A DNA stretch of 64,000 nt from Terana coerulea (taxonomy: Eukaryota > Basidiomycota > Agaricomycetes > Polyporales > Phanerochaetaceae): NCBI GenBank assembly GCA_024811115.1, contig JAKOGH010000103.1, positions 62,001-126,000 on the forward strand, given 5' to 3'. Below, piece after piece: positions 22,701 through 34,400 of this stretch (position 1 is the stretch's first letter; every line of letters begins with the position of its first letter). Under the pieces are notes generated by a model. The model saw only the letters and a program-made list of their open reading frames with translations. It had not been told where the DNA came from and made no database searches. Made by a program: the position numbers and the translations under genes.

Positions 22701-23731
22701 TCCATTATCTCCCTTCTTCCGTACTCTATGCTGACTATACGCAGTACCACATCGGCACGCTCACTGGCGAGCTCGCCCCTCCTCCATCAAGCGACACCGC
22801 AACCAACGACCCCAACGCTCCGTTCCTGGAGCCCAAGACGTGGAAATCCGTCACATTGGCGTCGATTGAGCGCGTGAACCACGACTCGCTGATTTACCGC
22901 TTCGCGCTGCAGCACGCCGAGCAGTCCCTCGGCCTGCCCGTCGGCCAGCACGTGTTCGTGCGGCTGAGGCGGAAGGACACCGGCGAGGTCGTGCAGCGCG
23001 CATACACGCCGGTATCGCTCGAGGACGCGTGCGGCTCCATCGACTTCTTGATCAAGTACGCCGCAATTTCATGCCTGTCGGCTATGGTCGCTAACTGGCA
23101 CCGCAGGCTGTACTTACCATCTGAGGCGTATCCTCAGGGCGGGAAGATGACTGTCGGGTTCCATCAGCTCGAAGTCGGCGACACTTTGGAGCTAAAGGGC
23201 CCGCTGGGGTCGTTTATCTGGCAAGGGCAAGGCACGGCGTTGTGGAAGGGCGTGCCGCGAAAGGTGACCGATATTGGGCTCGTCTGTGGCGGCAGCGGTA
23301 CGTCTCTTCCTCGCCTTCACCGCACTCGCACAATGCTGACGCAGGCGCTACACACAGGCATCACCCCGATCCTCCAAGTCTTACGGAGCGTGCTGCGGGA
23401 CGCTGCAGACACGACGACGCGGGTCTGGCTCATCTCCGCGAACAAGACCGAGCACGACATCCTCTGCCGCGAGGAACTCGACGGCTTCCTGAGCACGCAT
23501 GGCGGCGGAGGCAGGTTCCGGGTGCATTACACCGTGAGCACGACGGTGCCGCCGGGGTGGATGCACGGCACAGGGCGCTTGACAGAGAAGATGCTTCGCG
23601 AGCACATGCCTGACCCCGGCGAGGGCAAGCTTGTGTTGGCCTGCGGTCCGGATGCGATGGTCAACGGGGTGCTGAAAGGTGCGCTAGCCGAGTGCGGGTG
23701 GGATGTGCAGACGCAGCTCGTCATATTCTAA
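19705..23731 (+). CDS. niaD: Nitrate reductase (NAD(P)H)
   Basis: Cytosolic enzyme reducing nitrate to nitrite. I count about 17 introns. In order: a Ser/Thr/Pro-rich N-terminus; the molybdopterin domain with the cofactor cysteine in [12 protein letters not shown] (about 20600) and [17 protein letters not shown]; the dimerisation domain with TCFCWCFWTF; the cytochrome b5 domain (22500-22700); the FAD domain with RAYTPVS (about 23010); and the NAD(P)H domain with [11 protein letters not shown], ending [12 protein letters not shown] and VIF. The fold order is complete for a eukaryotic nitrate reductase. One base is missing in the haem-binding HPGG motif: CACCTGG at 22595-22601 where CACCCTGG is needed. 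This puts GYLQDH and [12 protein letters not shown] in different frames. Three exons are only 12-18 bases and one intron (20155-20419) is unusually long. Confidence 0.92.
20155..20419 (+). other. Long repeat-bearing intron of nitrate reductase
   Basis: This 265-base intron separates YLTPLFDA from GFLTPAHL, residues contiguous in the enzyme family, whereas the other introns of the gene are mostly about 45-70 bases (one other reaches about 115). It holds many AATCG/CGATT words, including an inverted repeat GCGATTCTG..CAGAATCG near 20208-20229. A small non-autonomous element captured in an intron would explain it. Confidence 0.5.
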
Positions 23732-24760
23732 GTCCTTTGCGTGAGGCCGCTTAGTAGTCTTGAGAAACATGACTGTGCTATTAGCTTCTGTCTTACAAGT
23801 CCTGTATTGACTATATAATGTGTGACTTCACAAAACATTCCTCGAGTACTTCTGTGCATTTTTCGGTCGCTTGACTCATAATTCTGGGCTTCTTGACTGA
23901 TCAACTCTGGACCAACTTGAAGCCTTCACGGTGAGTGGAAAAATTTGTTGATGTCATACCTGATGTATGTACACCACCCCCATCTGCTCACCAGCCCAGG
24001 AACGTGCTCAAAGCCTGGGTATAGAGGTACAGTAGTTCTCAAGATGACAGCGAGATCGTGGGTGTTTCCGACAACCCCAATCTGGGGGTTGCGCCGCTAA
24101 GCGTGATGTGACAGGGGGTTTTGATGTGAAGACACGGTTCATCATCCCCTATTTTAAGTACTTTATGTCAGGTTTGGGACCGTTTATCTCCCAAGTTTTG
24201 ACCATTATGACCACAAACGGATCGAGCTGGGGCCGAAATGTCTAAAATATTCTGGCTATTCCACAAATCCTTCTATGGGTGCGCTCTGCGTCCTTCTTTA
24301 CGCACCTCCATAATGACGCTTTCTACGTCCTTAAGCCGGATCGGGATCGGGGTTTCATGTGCGGCGCTTGGTCGTACGTGTAAACCCGATGTTGAGGCCT
24401 TGAGGCGGCGTCCGATTGCTTCAAGCTCTGTTCCTCGAACATGGCGCCCATAACTTGCCATGAGACCACCATTTTGCCACCAATCCCACAGTCGTGATTC
24501 GCAGATAACATCCTTACCCACGACACTCGTTGGTCTCTTCACTTTGAGATCTGAAGTAGTCAGCTCCTATCGTTGTGGAACATCAAGAACCCCGCGGTTC
24601 AGCACGAATTCCTAACGATGGCGTGGCGGGCGAGAGAGTTACCGAAAGCAAAAACTGAAAGGCCATGAAGAATCGGTTCTAATACTTGAGCTTTCTTCCG
24701 CTTCTTTGCGTGCGGTCTTTGCCATCCGTCGTTCCCAACCTCGAATACGCTCTGCCCGCC
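23732..24760. other. Intergenic; nitrite reductase upstream region
   Basis: About 1 kb with no supported gene. It includes a short perfect hairpin (CAACCCC/GGGGTTG) near 24072-24091. Confidence 0.45.
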
Positions 24761-27700
24761 ATGGCCGATATTGTGCCCCCTGAAGACCGTAAGGTCGTCT
24801 TCGTGGTTGGCCTCGGTATGGTCGGGATTGGTACGTCTTGCGTTCTGAAGCGTATGCTGCGAAGGACTTATTCGAGTGTGAAGCGTTCATTGAGAAGCTG
24901 TTGAATCTGGATACCAGGATGCAGTACAGGATTGTCACATGCGGAGAGGAAATGCATTGTGAGTCTTACATTCATGGGCTCAGCAGGACACGCTAACCTC
25001 GCTCGTGACAGTGGCGTACAACCGAGTCGCGTTGACCGACTACTTTCAACATCGCAATGTTGAGCAGCTGTACCTCAACCAAGCCGACTGGTATGCCGCC
25101 CAAGACCCCTCAAGGTTCCAATTCTATACCGGCGAAGCAGTGACCTCGATGGACCCAGCAGCCCACACAGTTACTACAGACAAGGAGCGAACTATCAAAT
25201 ACGACATCTGTGTCCTGGCTACTGGATCCGACGCTACTCTGCCCAGCTTCGCAAGCTCGTCGGTCAAGGGTGTGTTCGTATATCGAAACATCTCAGACCT
25301 GAACAAATTGCTCGAATATTCAACGCAGGACCATGTGAGAGGGCATCCTGTAAGTGTTCCCTATGATCTGCTGCGGACTCTGGGTCTCACCGCATGTATG
25401 CAGTCTGCCGTTATTGGCGGTGGTCTCCTCGGCTTGGAAGCCGCGAAAGCGCTTTATGACCTAGAGGACGTCGGCAAAGTCTCCATCATACACAGGCAGA
25501 CGTATCCTCTCTCTCGCCAACTTGATGCCGCGGGTGGCGAAATCGTGCTCCGGCGCATTGACTCACTTGGTGTCGAAGTCCTTGGCAATGTATCTCCCCG
25601 CAGGATCCTCACCGAGACCGTGAACGGCGAGGAAATCCTCTCTGGAATAGAACTCGCAAACGACGCTATTGTGCCCTGCCGCATCGCAGTCTTCTCTGTT
25701 GGCATCAAGCCCCGCGACGAACTCGCCATCGCAGCCGGAATCAAGTGCGAAGGCAACAACGCGGGGGCCGCGGCATCACGGTCGACGACTACTTGCAGAC
25801 GAGTGCGCCAGATGTATACGCCATCGGCGAGTGCGCGTCGTGGAAGGGCCAGACGTACGGGCTCATCGCGCCAGGAGTCGAGATGGCGGACATCTTGTCG
25901 TTCAACTTCACACAGACGGAGACCGCGGTAGGTGGATTCACAGCTAGGAAGATGGTGAGCTCCTTATATGCGGATTACTTCCCTTGTGTTCACCTTAGCA
26001 TATCTGTAGAACAACCCAGACCTCTCGACGAAGCTCAAGCTTGTCGGCGTCGATGTAAGGCCGGTCAAAGAGCACGCATATACCCAGCACTGACTCTGTT
26101 TCAACGCTCAGGTTGCATCTTTCGGAGACTACTTCGCAGACAAACGGAAAGCCGAGAAACCCGCTACCACATCCACCTCCTACAACGTGCAGAAACCCAC
26201 GCCCGCGACCAGCGCCCCGCTCTCGCACGACCAGCGTGACCCCAACAAGAGCAAGGTGTGGGAGTTCAAAGAAGGTTCGGAGCAGCCAGCCAGCAGCGCG
26301 GCCGCCACGCTGACCGTCACCAAACCAGCCGGTGCTACGAGTGCGGACGCCAATGAGGGCCCGAAGGACCAAGGCGAGACGCTGAAGCGTGCGGATGCCA
26401 GCGCACCTAGGAAGAGGCATGGACATGCCGCAGCGGCGGAGGGGCCGGTTGAGACGCTCGTGTACCGCGATCCGTTCGGCGGGGTGTACAAGAAGTGCGT
26501 AGTGAGGTTGTGTGCATTGAAACCGTCGGTGCTAATTCGCCACAGGTTCATTTTCAGCGCGGATGGCAAGTACCTCCTTGGCGGTATGATGGTCGGTGAC
26601 ACGAACGACTATGTCAAGTTGTTAGCCCTTGTCAAGAAGCAGGTTTGTACCTCCTTTGACTATCACACGCTGTCGCCTTCATAGCTAACTCTCCTTGTCG
26701 GCAGAAACCGTTGGAAGTTCCGCCTTCCCAGTTCATCGCGGGTTCCGGAAGCAGCGATGACTCTGGCGAGGACCTGGACGACGATACCCAGATTTGCAGC
26801 TGCCATGTGAGGTCATGTAACCAGTCATCCTCTTGTTGTGTCCTGACAACTCGATTTGTAGAATGTGACCAAGGGTCAAGTCGCTCAATGCGTGAAGGAG
26901 GGTGCCGACTCCATCACCACCATCAAGATGAAGACGAAGGCTGGTACCGGCTGTGGAGGCTGTACGTACCTCTCATCTATATTTCATATGCTCTGGAGCC
27001 GATGTTGTTCCAGGCATGCCGCTTGTAACGAATATTTTCAAGTCCGAAATGCGCAAGGCCGGGCACGAGCTCAACAACAATCTTTGCCCGCATTTTAACA
27101 TGTCTCGCGCCGAGCTGTTCAACGTGGCCAAGTGCGCGTTCAGTCTAATGTCTCGTCTCCATTATGATAGTTGACTTTGAACGTGCAGGATCAAGAAGCT
27201 GAAGACTTTCCCCGAAGTAATGAGCGCTGCTGGCGTGAACAAGGACGCTGTCGGATGCGAACTGTGTAAACCTACCATCGGCAGTATCTTGGCGTCACTA
27301 TTCAACGAGCACGTCATGAATCCTGTGCATCATGCGTACGTTGCATATTATGTCCCTTACTTGCTTGATGTAACGTCGCAGTTCAACAGGAACCAAGACA
27401 CTAACGATAGGTTCATGGCCAACATTCAGCGCAACGGTGAGCACGATCGGGATATCGTATTATACTGTGTCTGACATCTGGCTTCAGGGACCTTCTCCGT
27501 CATACCGCGCATTGCTGCCGGTGAAATTACCCCTGACAAACTCATTGTCCTTGGCCAAGTCGCGAAGAAATGTAAGTGTAGACTTACATAGCTATCATAC
27601 ATACATCCCACTCACCAACACAACTCAGATGGATTGTATTCAAAGATCACCGGCGGCCAGCGCATCGACTTGTTCGGTGCTCAGAAGGCCGACCTTCCAG

Positions 27701-29242
27701 CCATCTGGAAGAGCTCGTCGACGCCGGCTTCGAGAGTGGCCACGCCTACGGAAAGGCGCTGCGTACGGTCAAATCATGCGTCGGGACCAACTGGTGCAGG
27801 TATGGTATCGGTGACTCTGTGGGAAGTACGCCGCATTCCTCCTTACTCTCTGCGAGCCGGGAGTCTGACGGTGCATCGTAGTGGCAATCGCGCTGGAGGA
27901 ACGTTACAAAGGTATCCGTGCGCCACACAAGATCAAGGGTGGTGTCAGTGGGTGCGTCCGCGAGTGCGCGGAGGCGCAGAGCAAGGACTTTGGCCTGATC
28001 GCTACCGACAAGGGCTGGAACAGTGCGTATATGCGTGCATTTTTCACAGCTTGTGCTCATGCAGTGGTCGTGCAGTCTTCATCTGTGGAAATGGCGGTGC
28101 CAACCCGAGGCATGCGACTCTGTTTGCAACGGACGTCCCACCATCGCACGCCGTCCGCATCATTGACCGCTTCATCATGTATTACATTCGCACAGCTGAC
28201 AAGCTGATGCGTACTGCGCGGTGGGTGGAAGCCATGGACGGTGGTATCGAGGTACGTCTGCTATACGTTGCTTCGTCGTACTCCAGTGCGATGCTCACTA
28301 TCCCTTCGCCTGCAGAGATTGAAGAAGATTTTGCTTGACGATGAGCTTGGCATCTGCGCCGATCTTGAGCGCGATATGGATGAGCTCGTAGGCACTTATT
28401 ACGACGAATGGGAAATTGTCGCGAAGGATCCCGAGCGACAGAAGCAGTTCCGCCAATTTGTGAATACTGTACGTGGCCTCTGCTATGGAACCATCGCATT
28501 TGTCAGGCACTCATCAATGATTGTGGGACTTAGAGCGAGCGTGTCGCACCAGTGGAACAGATTATGGAGCGTGGTCAGCCGCGGCCAGCAGACTGGGCGA
28601 AGACGACCCCGGCGGTACATCTCAAGCACGACGATATTCCGTCGCCCAAGGAGGACTGGAAATGGCGCCGGCTTGCGAAGGTTCAAGATCTGACGCCGAC
28701 AGATGCGGGGACCACGTCTGCGGCGGTGAAGTACGGCGAGAGCCAGCTTGCCATCTTCCATGTTCCGAGGCGAGGCTACTTTGCGACGCAGCAGATGTGC
28801 CCGCACAAGCGCGCCTTCGTCCTGGAACACGGTATCATAGGAGACGACCCCAACACAGGGGCGCTCTACGTATCTTGTGAGTCCTCGTGCCGACTACTTT
28901 TAAGACACACGCTGATTTTGCGGTGCAGGCCCGATGCACAAGCGAAACTTTTCCCTGACGACAGGCTCGTGTCTGAACGACGAGAATTACAGCATCATGT
29001 CCTTCGACGTGAAGGTGGAAGGTGACGACATCGAGGTGCTCCTGCCCGAAGCTCAAGACCTCGACAGCGTCATCGCGACGAGCCGGTGGATGGTCAAGCG
29101 CGACACTGCGAAAGTCCTCGACGGCGACGCACGTGCGGCGCAGAGCAGCGCGATTGAGATTGTGGCACCGAAGGAATCAGTCGGTGAGGGCCTGGGCGGA
29201 GGCTGCGGCTCCGTTTGCGGGGACAGCAAGCTGGAGTGGTGA
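24761..29242 (+). CDS. niiA: Nitrite reductase (NAD(P)H), fungal type
   Basis: Cytosolic sirohaem enzyme reducing nitrite to ammonium, completing nitrate assimilation. It starts MADIVPPEDRKVVFVVG. In order: the FAD/NAD(P)H module with VLATGSDATLP and AVIGGGLLGLEAAKALYDL; the [2Fe-2S] BFD-like cysteines in CSCHNVTKG and GCGGC; the sirohaem/[4Fe-4S] domains with CVGTNWCRYGIGDS and GGVSGCVRECAEA; and a C-terminal Rieske domain with CPHKRAF and CPMHKRNF. A low-complexity Ala/Thr/Pro/Lys linker of about 85 residues (26160-26440) sits before DPFGGVYKKFIF. One base is missing in GGGGG at 25763-25767, so KCEGNNAG and GRGITVDDYLQT lie in different frames. The gene is transcribed in the same direction as nitrate reductase. 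Its many introns have ordinary GT..AG ends. Confidence 0.92.
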
Positions 29243-29556
29243 TTTATCGAATTCGTGATTTAAGTGCAACATCTCTGTGTATCAGTACGCTCACTTGGAC
29301 TAGGACTCGGAACAATATACGGTGTATTTTGGATCTGCGTTTACTACCATCCGATGTTCAAGGAAATTCAGTTACCATGCGTAGAAGAAGCTCGCCTATT
29401 GCCGCGTGCAAGGCTTCTTTGTACGTCAACACGGACTCACACTTCACGCATTCGGCACGTGGCTCCTCCGTGGCATCCTGCTTTTGGGACGACCAGGTAC
29501 GGTGGAAGCAGTTTTCTTGACTTCCACTACTCATCTAGCTCTTAGCACTGCCATCC

Positions 29557-30641
29557 ATGGCAAGCAATCCGACGAGCTATCAAATCCCGGACTTGCCGTC
29601 TCTCTGCGGCGACCAGTTCGAATTACGCGCCAACCGACAGTGTAAAGCCGCAACGGAGGCTTCACAGAAATGGGTTCAGGACCAGGCTTTCCTGGACGAA
29701 GCTGAGCTGCAGACAATGCCGAACACGCGCGTTGGCTTGCTCGCGTCGTTATGCTACCCAACATGCGACCTTCCTCAACTCCAGCTGACGAGCGATTTCC
29801 TGACGCTGCTGTTCCATTGGTGGGACAAAGGCTTCGAGGACAAGCAAAGTGAAACCGCTTTCCAGGGGTAAGTGCTGTAATAAATACTAAAGACGATGCG
29901 AACGTATACAGATAGGCTCAATATTGGCATGTAGCGTCTGGGAACGATTGTGTCGCACGACAACTCCAAGCTGGCAGGCTCGCTTCAGAGCGCACTTGCA
30001 AGCATGCAAAAGCGAGTGCATGGTGGACACCGATCTGAAACGGGAGCTCGTGCAGAAACCTGAGACGTACATGGCCTGGCGCAGGCACTCCTCCGGGTTC
30101 TCCATGGGCTTTGACCTTATCGAATACGCGGAAGGCTTGAAGATCCCCGACCGAGTTTACGACACCCCGGCGCTGACGAACCTCAGAGAGGATGCGCTGC
30201 GAATAATCATCTGGATGCATGTAAGGCAGCAGGGCTCAGACATTATGCAGTTATAGCAAAATTCTCACATGAAATCCACAGGACATGGTGTCCTACAACG
30301 TGCAGCAAGCAGCCCACGACTCCGCAAATGCTGTGGCGGCGCTTAAGCGCGAGCAAGCGGTCATCCTGCAATCGGCCATGCGCCGCGCAGGCGACGAAGT
30401 CAAGGCTCTCGTCAGCTCCTTCCTCGCACACGAGAAAGAGCTCGCCTCGACAAAATACGGCGCCGACGTAGCGCGTGATGTGCGGATGTACGCGGCCGGG
30501 CTGCGAGACTGGGTCATCGGTATGGCACACTGGGCATACCAGTCGGACCGTTACTTCCTCGGCAAGGGCGAGAACGTGAAGGCCTTTGGGTGGGTCTTTC
30601 TCTTACCCAAGCAGGCGATCGAGCGGGAGCGCGAGTCATGA
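29557..30641 (+). CDS. Terpene-synthase-like protein with altered metal motifs
   Basis: Three exons, 29557-29867, 29935-30220, 30282-30641, giving 318 residues, near the usual length of basidiomycete sesquiterpene synthases. The start MASNPTSYQIPDLPSLCG and the C-terminal WAYQSDRYFLG (RY motif) match that family. Class I terpene synthases bind Mg2+ through an aspartate-rich motif (D-D/E-x-x-D/E) and an NSE triad (N-D-x-x-S-x-x-x-E). Here the first region reads LLFHWWDKGFED (residues 85-95), without a proper D-D/E-x-x-D. The second reads HDMVSYNVQ (199-207), with the triad N changed to H and E to Q. The enzyme may therefore be inactive or altered. The 3' end follows an unusual KAFGWVFLLPKQ tail. 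It lies 315 bases downstream of nitrite reductase on the same strand. Confidence 0.72.
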
Positions 30642-31058
30642 TAGGGTAGGACAACGACCATGCGGCTTGCAGGCATGTTGTAATGAGCAGGTCCTCCCAT
30701 TTATGGTACCAATGGTCAATCTGTGGTACGAACTTGCGTATCTTCATGTTGTGATTCGTTTGCATACCGTTCTAGAGGCATAACCTGCTGGTGGTGTGGC
30801 AACAGCAGCTGTGAGTGTAATGTGTTTGCTGAGCAGCATTCTCAATGTCTCGCACCTGAGGGTCTTTTGACGGGGCCTCGTACTGCCTGAGTCTGCCTCA
30901 GATCTTCGGGTCTTAGCAGTGAAGGCGCGATTGTGTTTGCTGCGTGTGAATTGTAAATTTGTAATGTTAGAAAACCTAAAGGTCCTAAACTAGCCGTGCA
31001 ATTGAGGTGCGCTCCTTGCGCATATAAAAGAACTGTCTTACGACAAAATCATTCATAT
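30642..31058. other. Intergenic, no gene seen
   Basis: AT-richer spacer between the terpene-synthase-like gene and the tRNA; nothing else is recognised. Confidence 0.4.
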
Positions 31059-31147
31059 CCTTCGAGCCGGGATCGAACCAGCGACATCAAGATGTGCTTT
31101 TAGTATCCAATTACAGTCTTGCGCTCTTCCAACTGAGCTATCGAAGG
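31059..31147 (-). tRNA. tRNA-Tyr (GTA) with intron
   Basis: On the minus strand the acceptor arms CCTTCGA and TCGAAGG pair. The A box (TAGCTCAGTTGG), anticodon stem CAAGA/TCTTG, and B box GGTTCGATCCC are all present. The anticodon loop begins CTGTAA (anticodon GTA) and is followed by about 17 extra bases before the 3' stem strand, a short intron 3' of the anticodon as is normal for eukaryotic tRNA-Tyr. Confidence 0.92.
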
Positions 31148-31489
31148 ATGATTGAACAATTCTTCACAAGTGTAACACCAATGTTTTTGGAATGTTGCAA
31201 TTCAAGAGTTTGTTTGGCTGGCTAATTTTTTACACTACTAGTAGCGCAGATAAATTTGTATATGCGATGTCTACAACATGTGGAAATAACACTGTGCACG
31301 CGGACAAGTGAGCTGTAATGTAGGTATGACAGAAGATGACAACAGACAGATAACGAACAAGGATAGCTGATTAGACGGCAAAGTACAGGAATATCCAGAT
31401 CCAAACGTCAGGAAGAAATGAGTACGCAATGTAAAGCACGCAACGCCGCGCTATATGACAGATACGGTGAATCACGAACATATAGGATA

Positions 31490-34400
31490 TCATACGACAC
31501 CAGTAGTCTGGAAGGTGTTGAAGCTGTGGTGAATGCCCGGGATGCCCTGTTGATGCGACTCCTCAGAGCCCGCCCATTGACCTTGGAAACTGCACAACGC
31601 CACTCGTCAGTCAACGATACAAACGGGCCAGAAACTGTAACGCACCCAGGCATCATCATGTCATTCCAATACGCTGGACTTTTCAGGATACGCAAAGCGC
31701 CCAGCATCTCGTCGTCGCCACCCATGACCGCAGAGTCGAACTCCAGGACCTCCGCCTGCCCGGTGCCCGCGGTGTACGTTGCTTCAGCTTCATACACGGG
31801 TTCGGTCATGATGTCGTCAGGTGAAGAATGTGTGTGGCCCAGGTGGCGGTCGCCAGACGTAGACGCCTGGGAGATGGAGAAGACCTGCTGAGAAGGAGCG
31901 GCGCCCTGTACGCTCTGCTGGCTGATGTCCATGCCCGGCTGATATTGATCTGGCGGCTGCTGTGGCTGGGTATGCAGTCGGCCGACGGTAGCGACGTCGC
32001 GCTTGTACCGCGAAAGAAGGCCCGTGAGGAAGCGCGCGTGCAGCCTCGGCGTGTGCCTCTCGTCGATGGCAATCTCGGCGTTCTGCAGCATCTGGATGAG
32101 GCGGTGGATGAGCTGGAAGATCTCATCCTCTTGCTCCTTCGTGATGAGCCTGTGGCTGAGTATCTCCGGCTTGAGTAACTGAAACGCAGTAAATGTTGAG
32201 CTAAACCCCAGCCGCCGGACTCACGAATCTCTCGTACCTTTAGGAGAAACGCCGAAGCAAATGTGCCGAAGACAAAGTGACCTAGTCGAATCGCTCAGAT
32301 GCAACCGTATATGGTCAGCAAACAGCGCACGTACTGTCAGGTGCGTAACGCACAAATCCGGACGGTGCCAGGTCATCCACCATCGATGTGATGACTGCCT
32401 TGGCGGTCTCGAAGCACTACAAGAGAAGCTCAGTGTATTGCAACGCTAAAGCCAACTGTCGAACCGACCTTGTCTACAAACAATCGGTCATCCGCTTGGA
32501 AGCCTGTGGGCCGGCGGAATGCTTGCTGAAACCCGAAAGAGTACATCACCAGCCGAGAATAGCTCGTGAAGCTATAGGGGTTCAAATGAATCAACACTGT
32601 ATGTGAGGCGCGTCACGGAAGGGTCTCTCACAAGGGGAGCAAGCTTGCACGGAAGGCGCATGCTGGGTCTATCGAATGGATTTGTCAGAGTGTCGCTCGC
32701 AGCAAGGGGAAAATAAAGCGACATACCAGTCATATCGGACTCCCGCTTCAGCCTCTCCTTCCAGTCATCGAAGTAGCGTACGAGAGCCTCGTCGTGCCGT
32801 AGTGTGACTTCGTGGAAATCAAGGCCCTAGGAAGACGACTATAGTAAGTAAACCGGTACCATGGCACAAGACACGACACTACCAACCTCCTTGAGACCTG
32901 TAGGCGAGTCAGGGTCGCTATAGACCTCTTCGTGAAACTTCGCGACGATGCGAAGTTGCGACGTGTAGGCGCACAGTCCGATATCGTACTACAACGCTTT
33001 CTTAGAAAAAGTACTCGAGCACCTACTGAGCACAGGCCTACCGGGTGATTATACTCAGACATCCTGTACCAGTCATCCGACCTGCGAACAATGCTGCAAC
33101 GAGTTATGATCACCAGAATCAGACGGAATGCCGATGTGCCACTCACAAGTCCTCCTTGATCGTTGACGACTTGCCAAACTGCGTCGCGGTCGACCGATCG
33201 AGGTTGTAGCAGTTCATCCACACCCTGACCCTGTTTATGATTTCGCGTTCCTGCATCTCGTTGCTCGGCTTCGTGGATGGCAGATGATGCAAGTTAAGAT
33301 CAGTCGCAATCCTGGTTGCGATGATGTCAGCCCATAAGGCACCTGGAACGAAGGTAAATGTTCGTACCTGATGGCGAGTCCAACGTACAACCAGCCGCGG
33401 TCTTCTTCCCAGCGCCTTGCGGGCACACTGTAGATGCTCAAGATGATGTAAGCTTGTGCCAGCTCGACGGACTTCCAGCCAGTGATCAATGCGTTGGCCG
33501 CAGCGTGCTTTGCAAAGTGCATGGCAATGGGATAAATCTCCGACTTGTCATAGTAGTACCGCGATGCGACGGCGCAGACTATGGAGTAGTAGAGATTAAT
33601 TTTGAATGTACTTGTGATTAGCGTATTGACATACCAACGGTGAACAAGAACGGACAACGTTTGAAGGTGGTCGACGGAGTGTGCAAGACTGGGTCGAGCA
33701 CCGATACGTGCGGCTACGCGGAGTTGAGAGATGGACAAGCTGCTTGAAGAAATAACGTACGTTAAGACGAGCGAAGAAGCTGTAAGGAATCGTTGTAAGC
33801 CACGAATCTTAAAATAGCAAGCGACTCACATCTCGAACAGCTTATCAACGTCTTCCGGTGTGACCAGACCGTGCACCAGGATATCGGGTGGGCTGTGCTT
33901 CTCGAGAACCCGCGCTCTAATGTTTAGATCGTTTGCCGGACCTGAAACATAGCTGTGTGAGGATCTGACAAATGACGCAGCGCTGTGTAAAGTACTCACC
34001 GGGCAAGAAGTAGGTTTCATTTGCCACGCCCTGAATACGGGGCAGAAGATCGATCAGCTCACCATTCCAATCTCTCTGGGCCTGGGAACAGTCACGCACC
34101 ACATTGTCATCGTCGCTGTCCTCCTCCGCCTTGGCCGCTTTCTTCTTCTTGGAGTTGTTACTGATAGATAGGTCTGCGATGAGCCCAAGAGGAACGGCGA
34201 CGTCGGGGAGCGACGTGAGCTTCTCATCCTCTTCGACCTTCACAGTGCCCGTGCTACCGCGCTCAGTGAACTCCTCGTGCTCCTCTTCTGATTCGGACTC
34301 CTCTTCCTCTGTCGTCGACTGATCGCTGCGCGAGATAAATTCGAAAGCGCTCGGGCCTCCGGAACCTCCGGCGTTTTGCACGCTGTCCTCGAGCCTATTG

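Noticed and set aside
24072..24091. CAACCCC..GGGGTTG hairpin upstream of nitrite reductase
   Set aside because: Seven-base stems like this arise by chance; no terminator or regulatory role can be argued in a eukaryotic intergenic region.
25005..25931. Reading the end of this nitrite reductase frame (ASRSTTTCRRV onward) as a genuine alternative protein
   Set aside because: The conserved continuation GRGITVDDYLQTSAPDVYAIGE lies in another frame directly after the GGGGG run, so the open frame is a frameshift tail.
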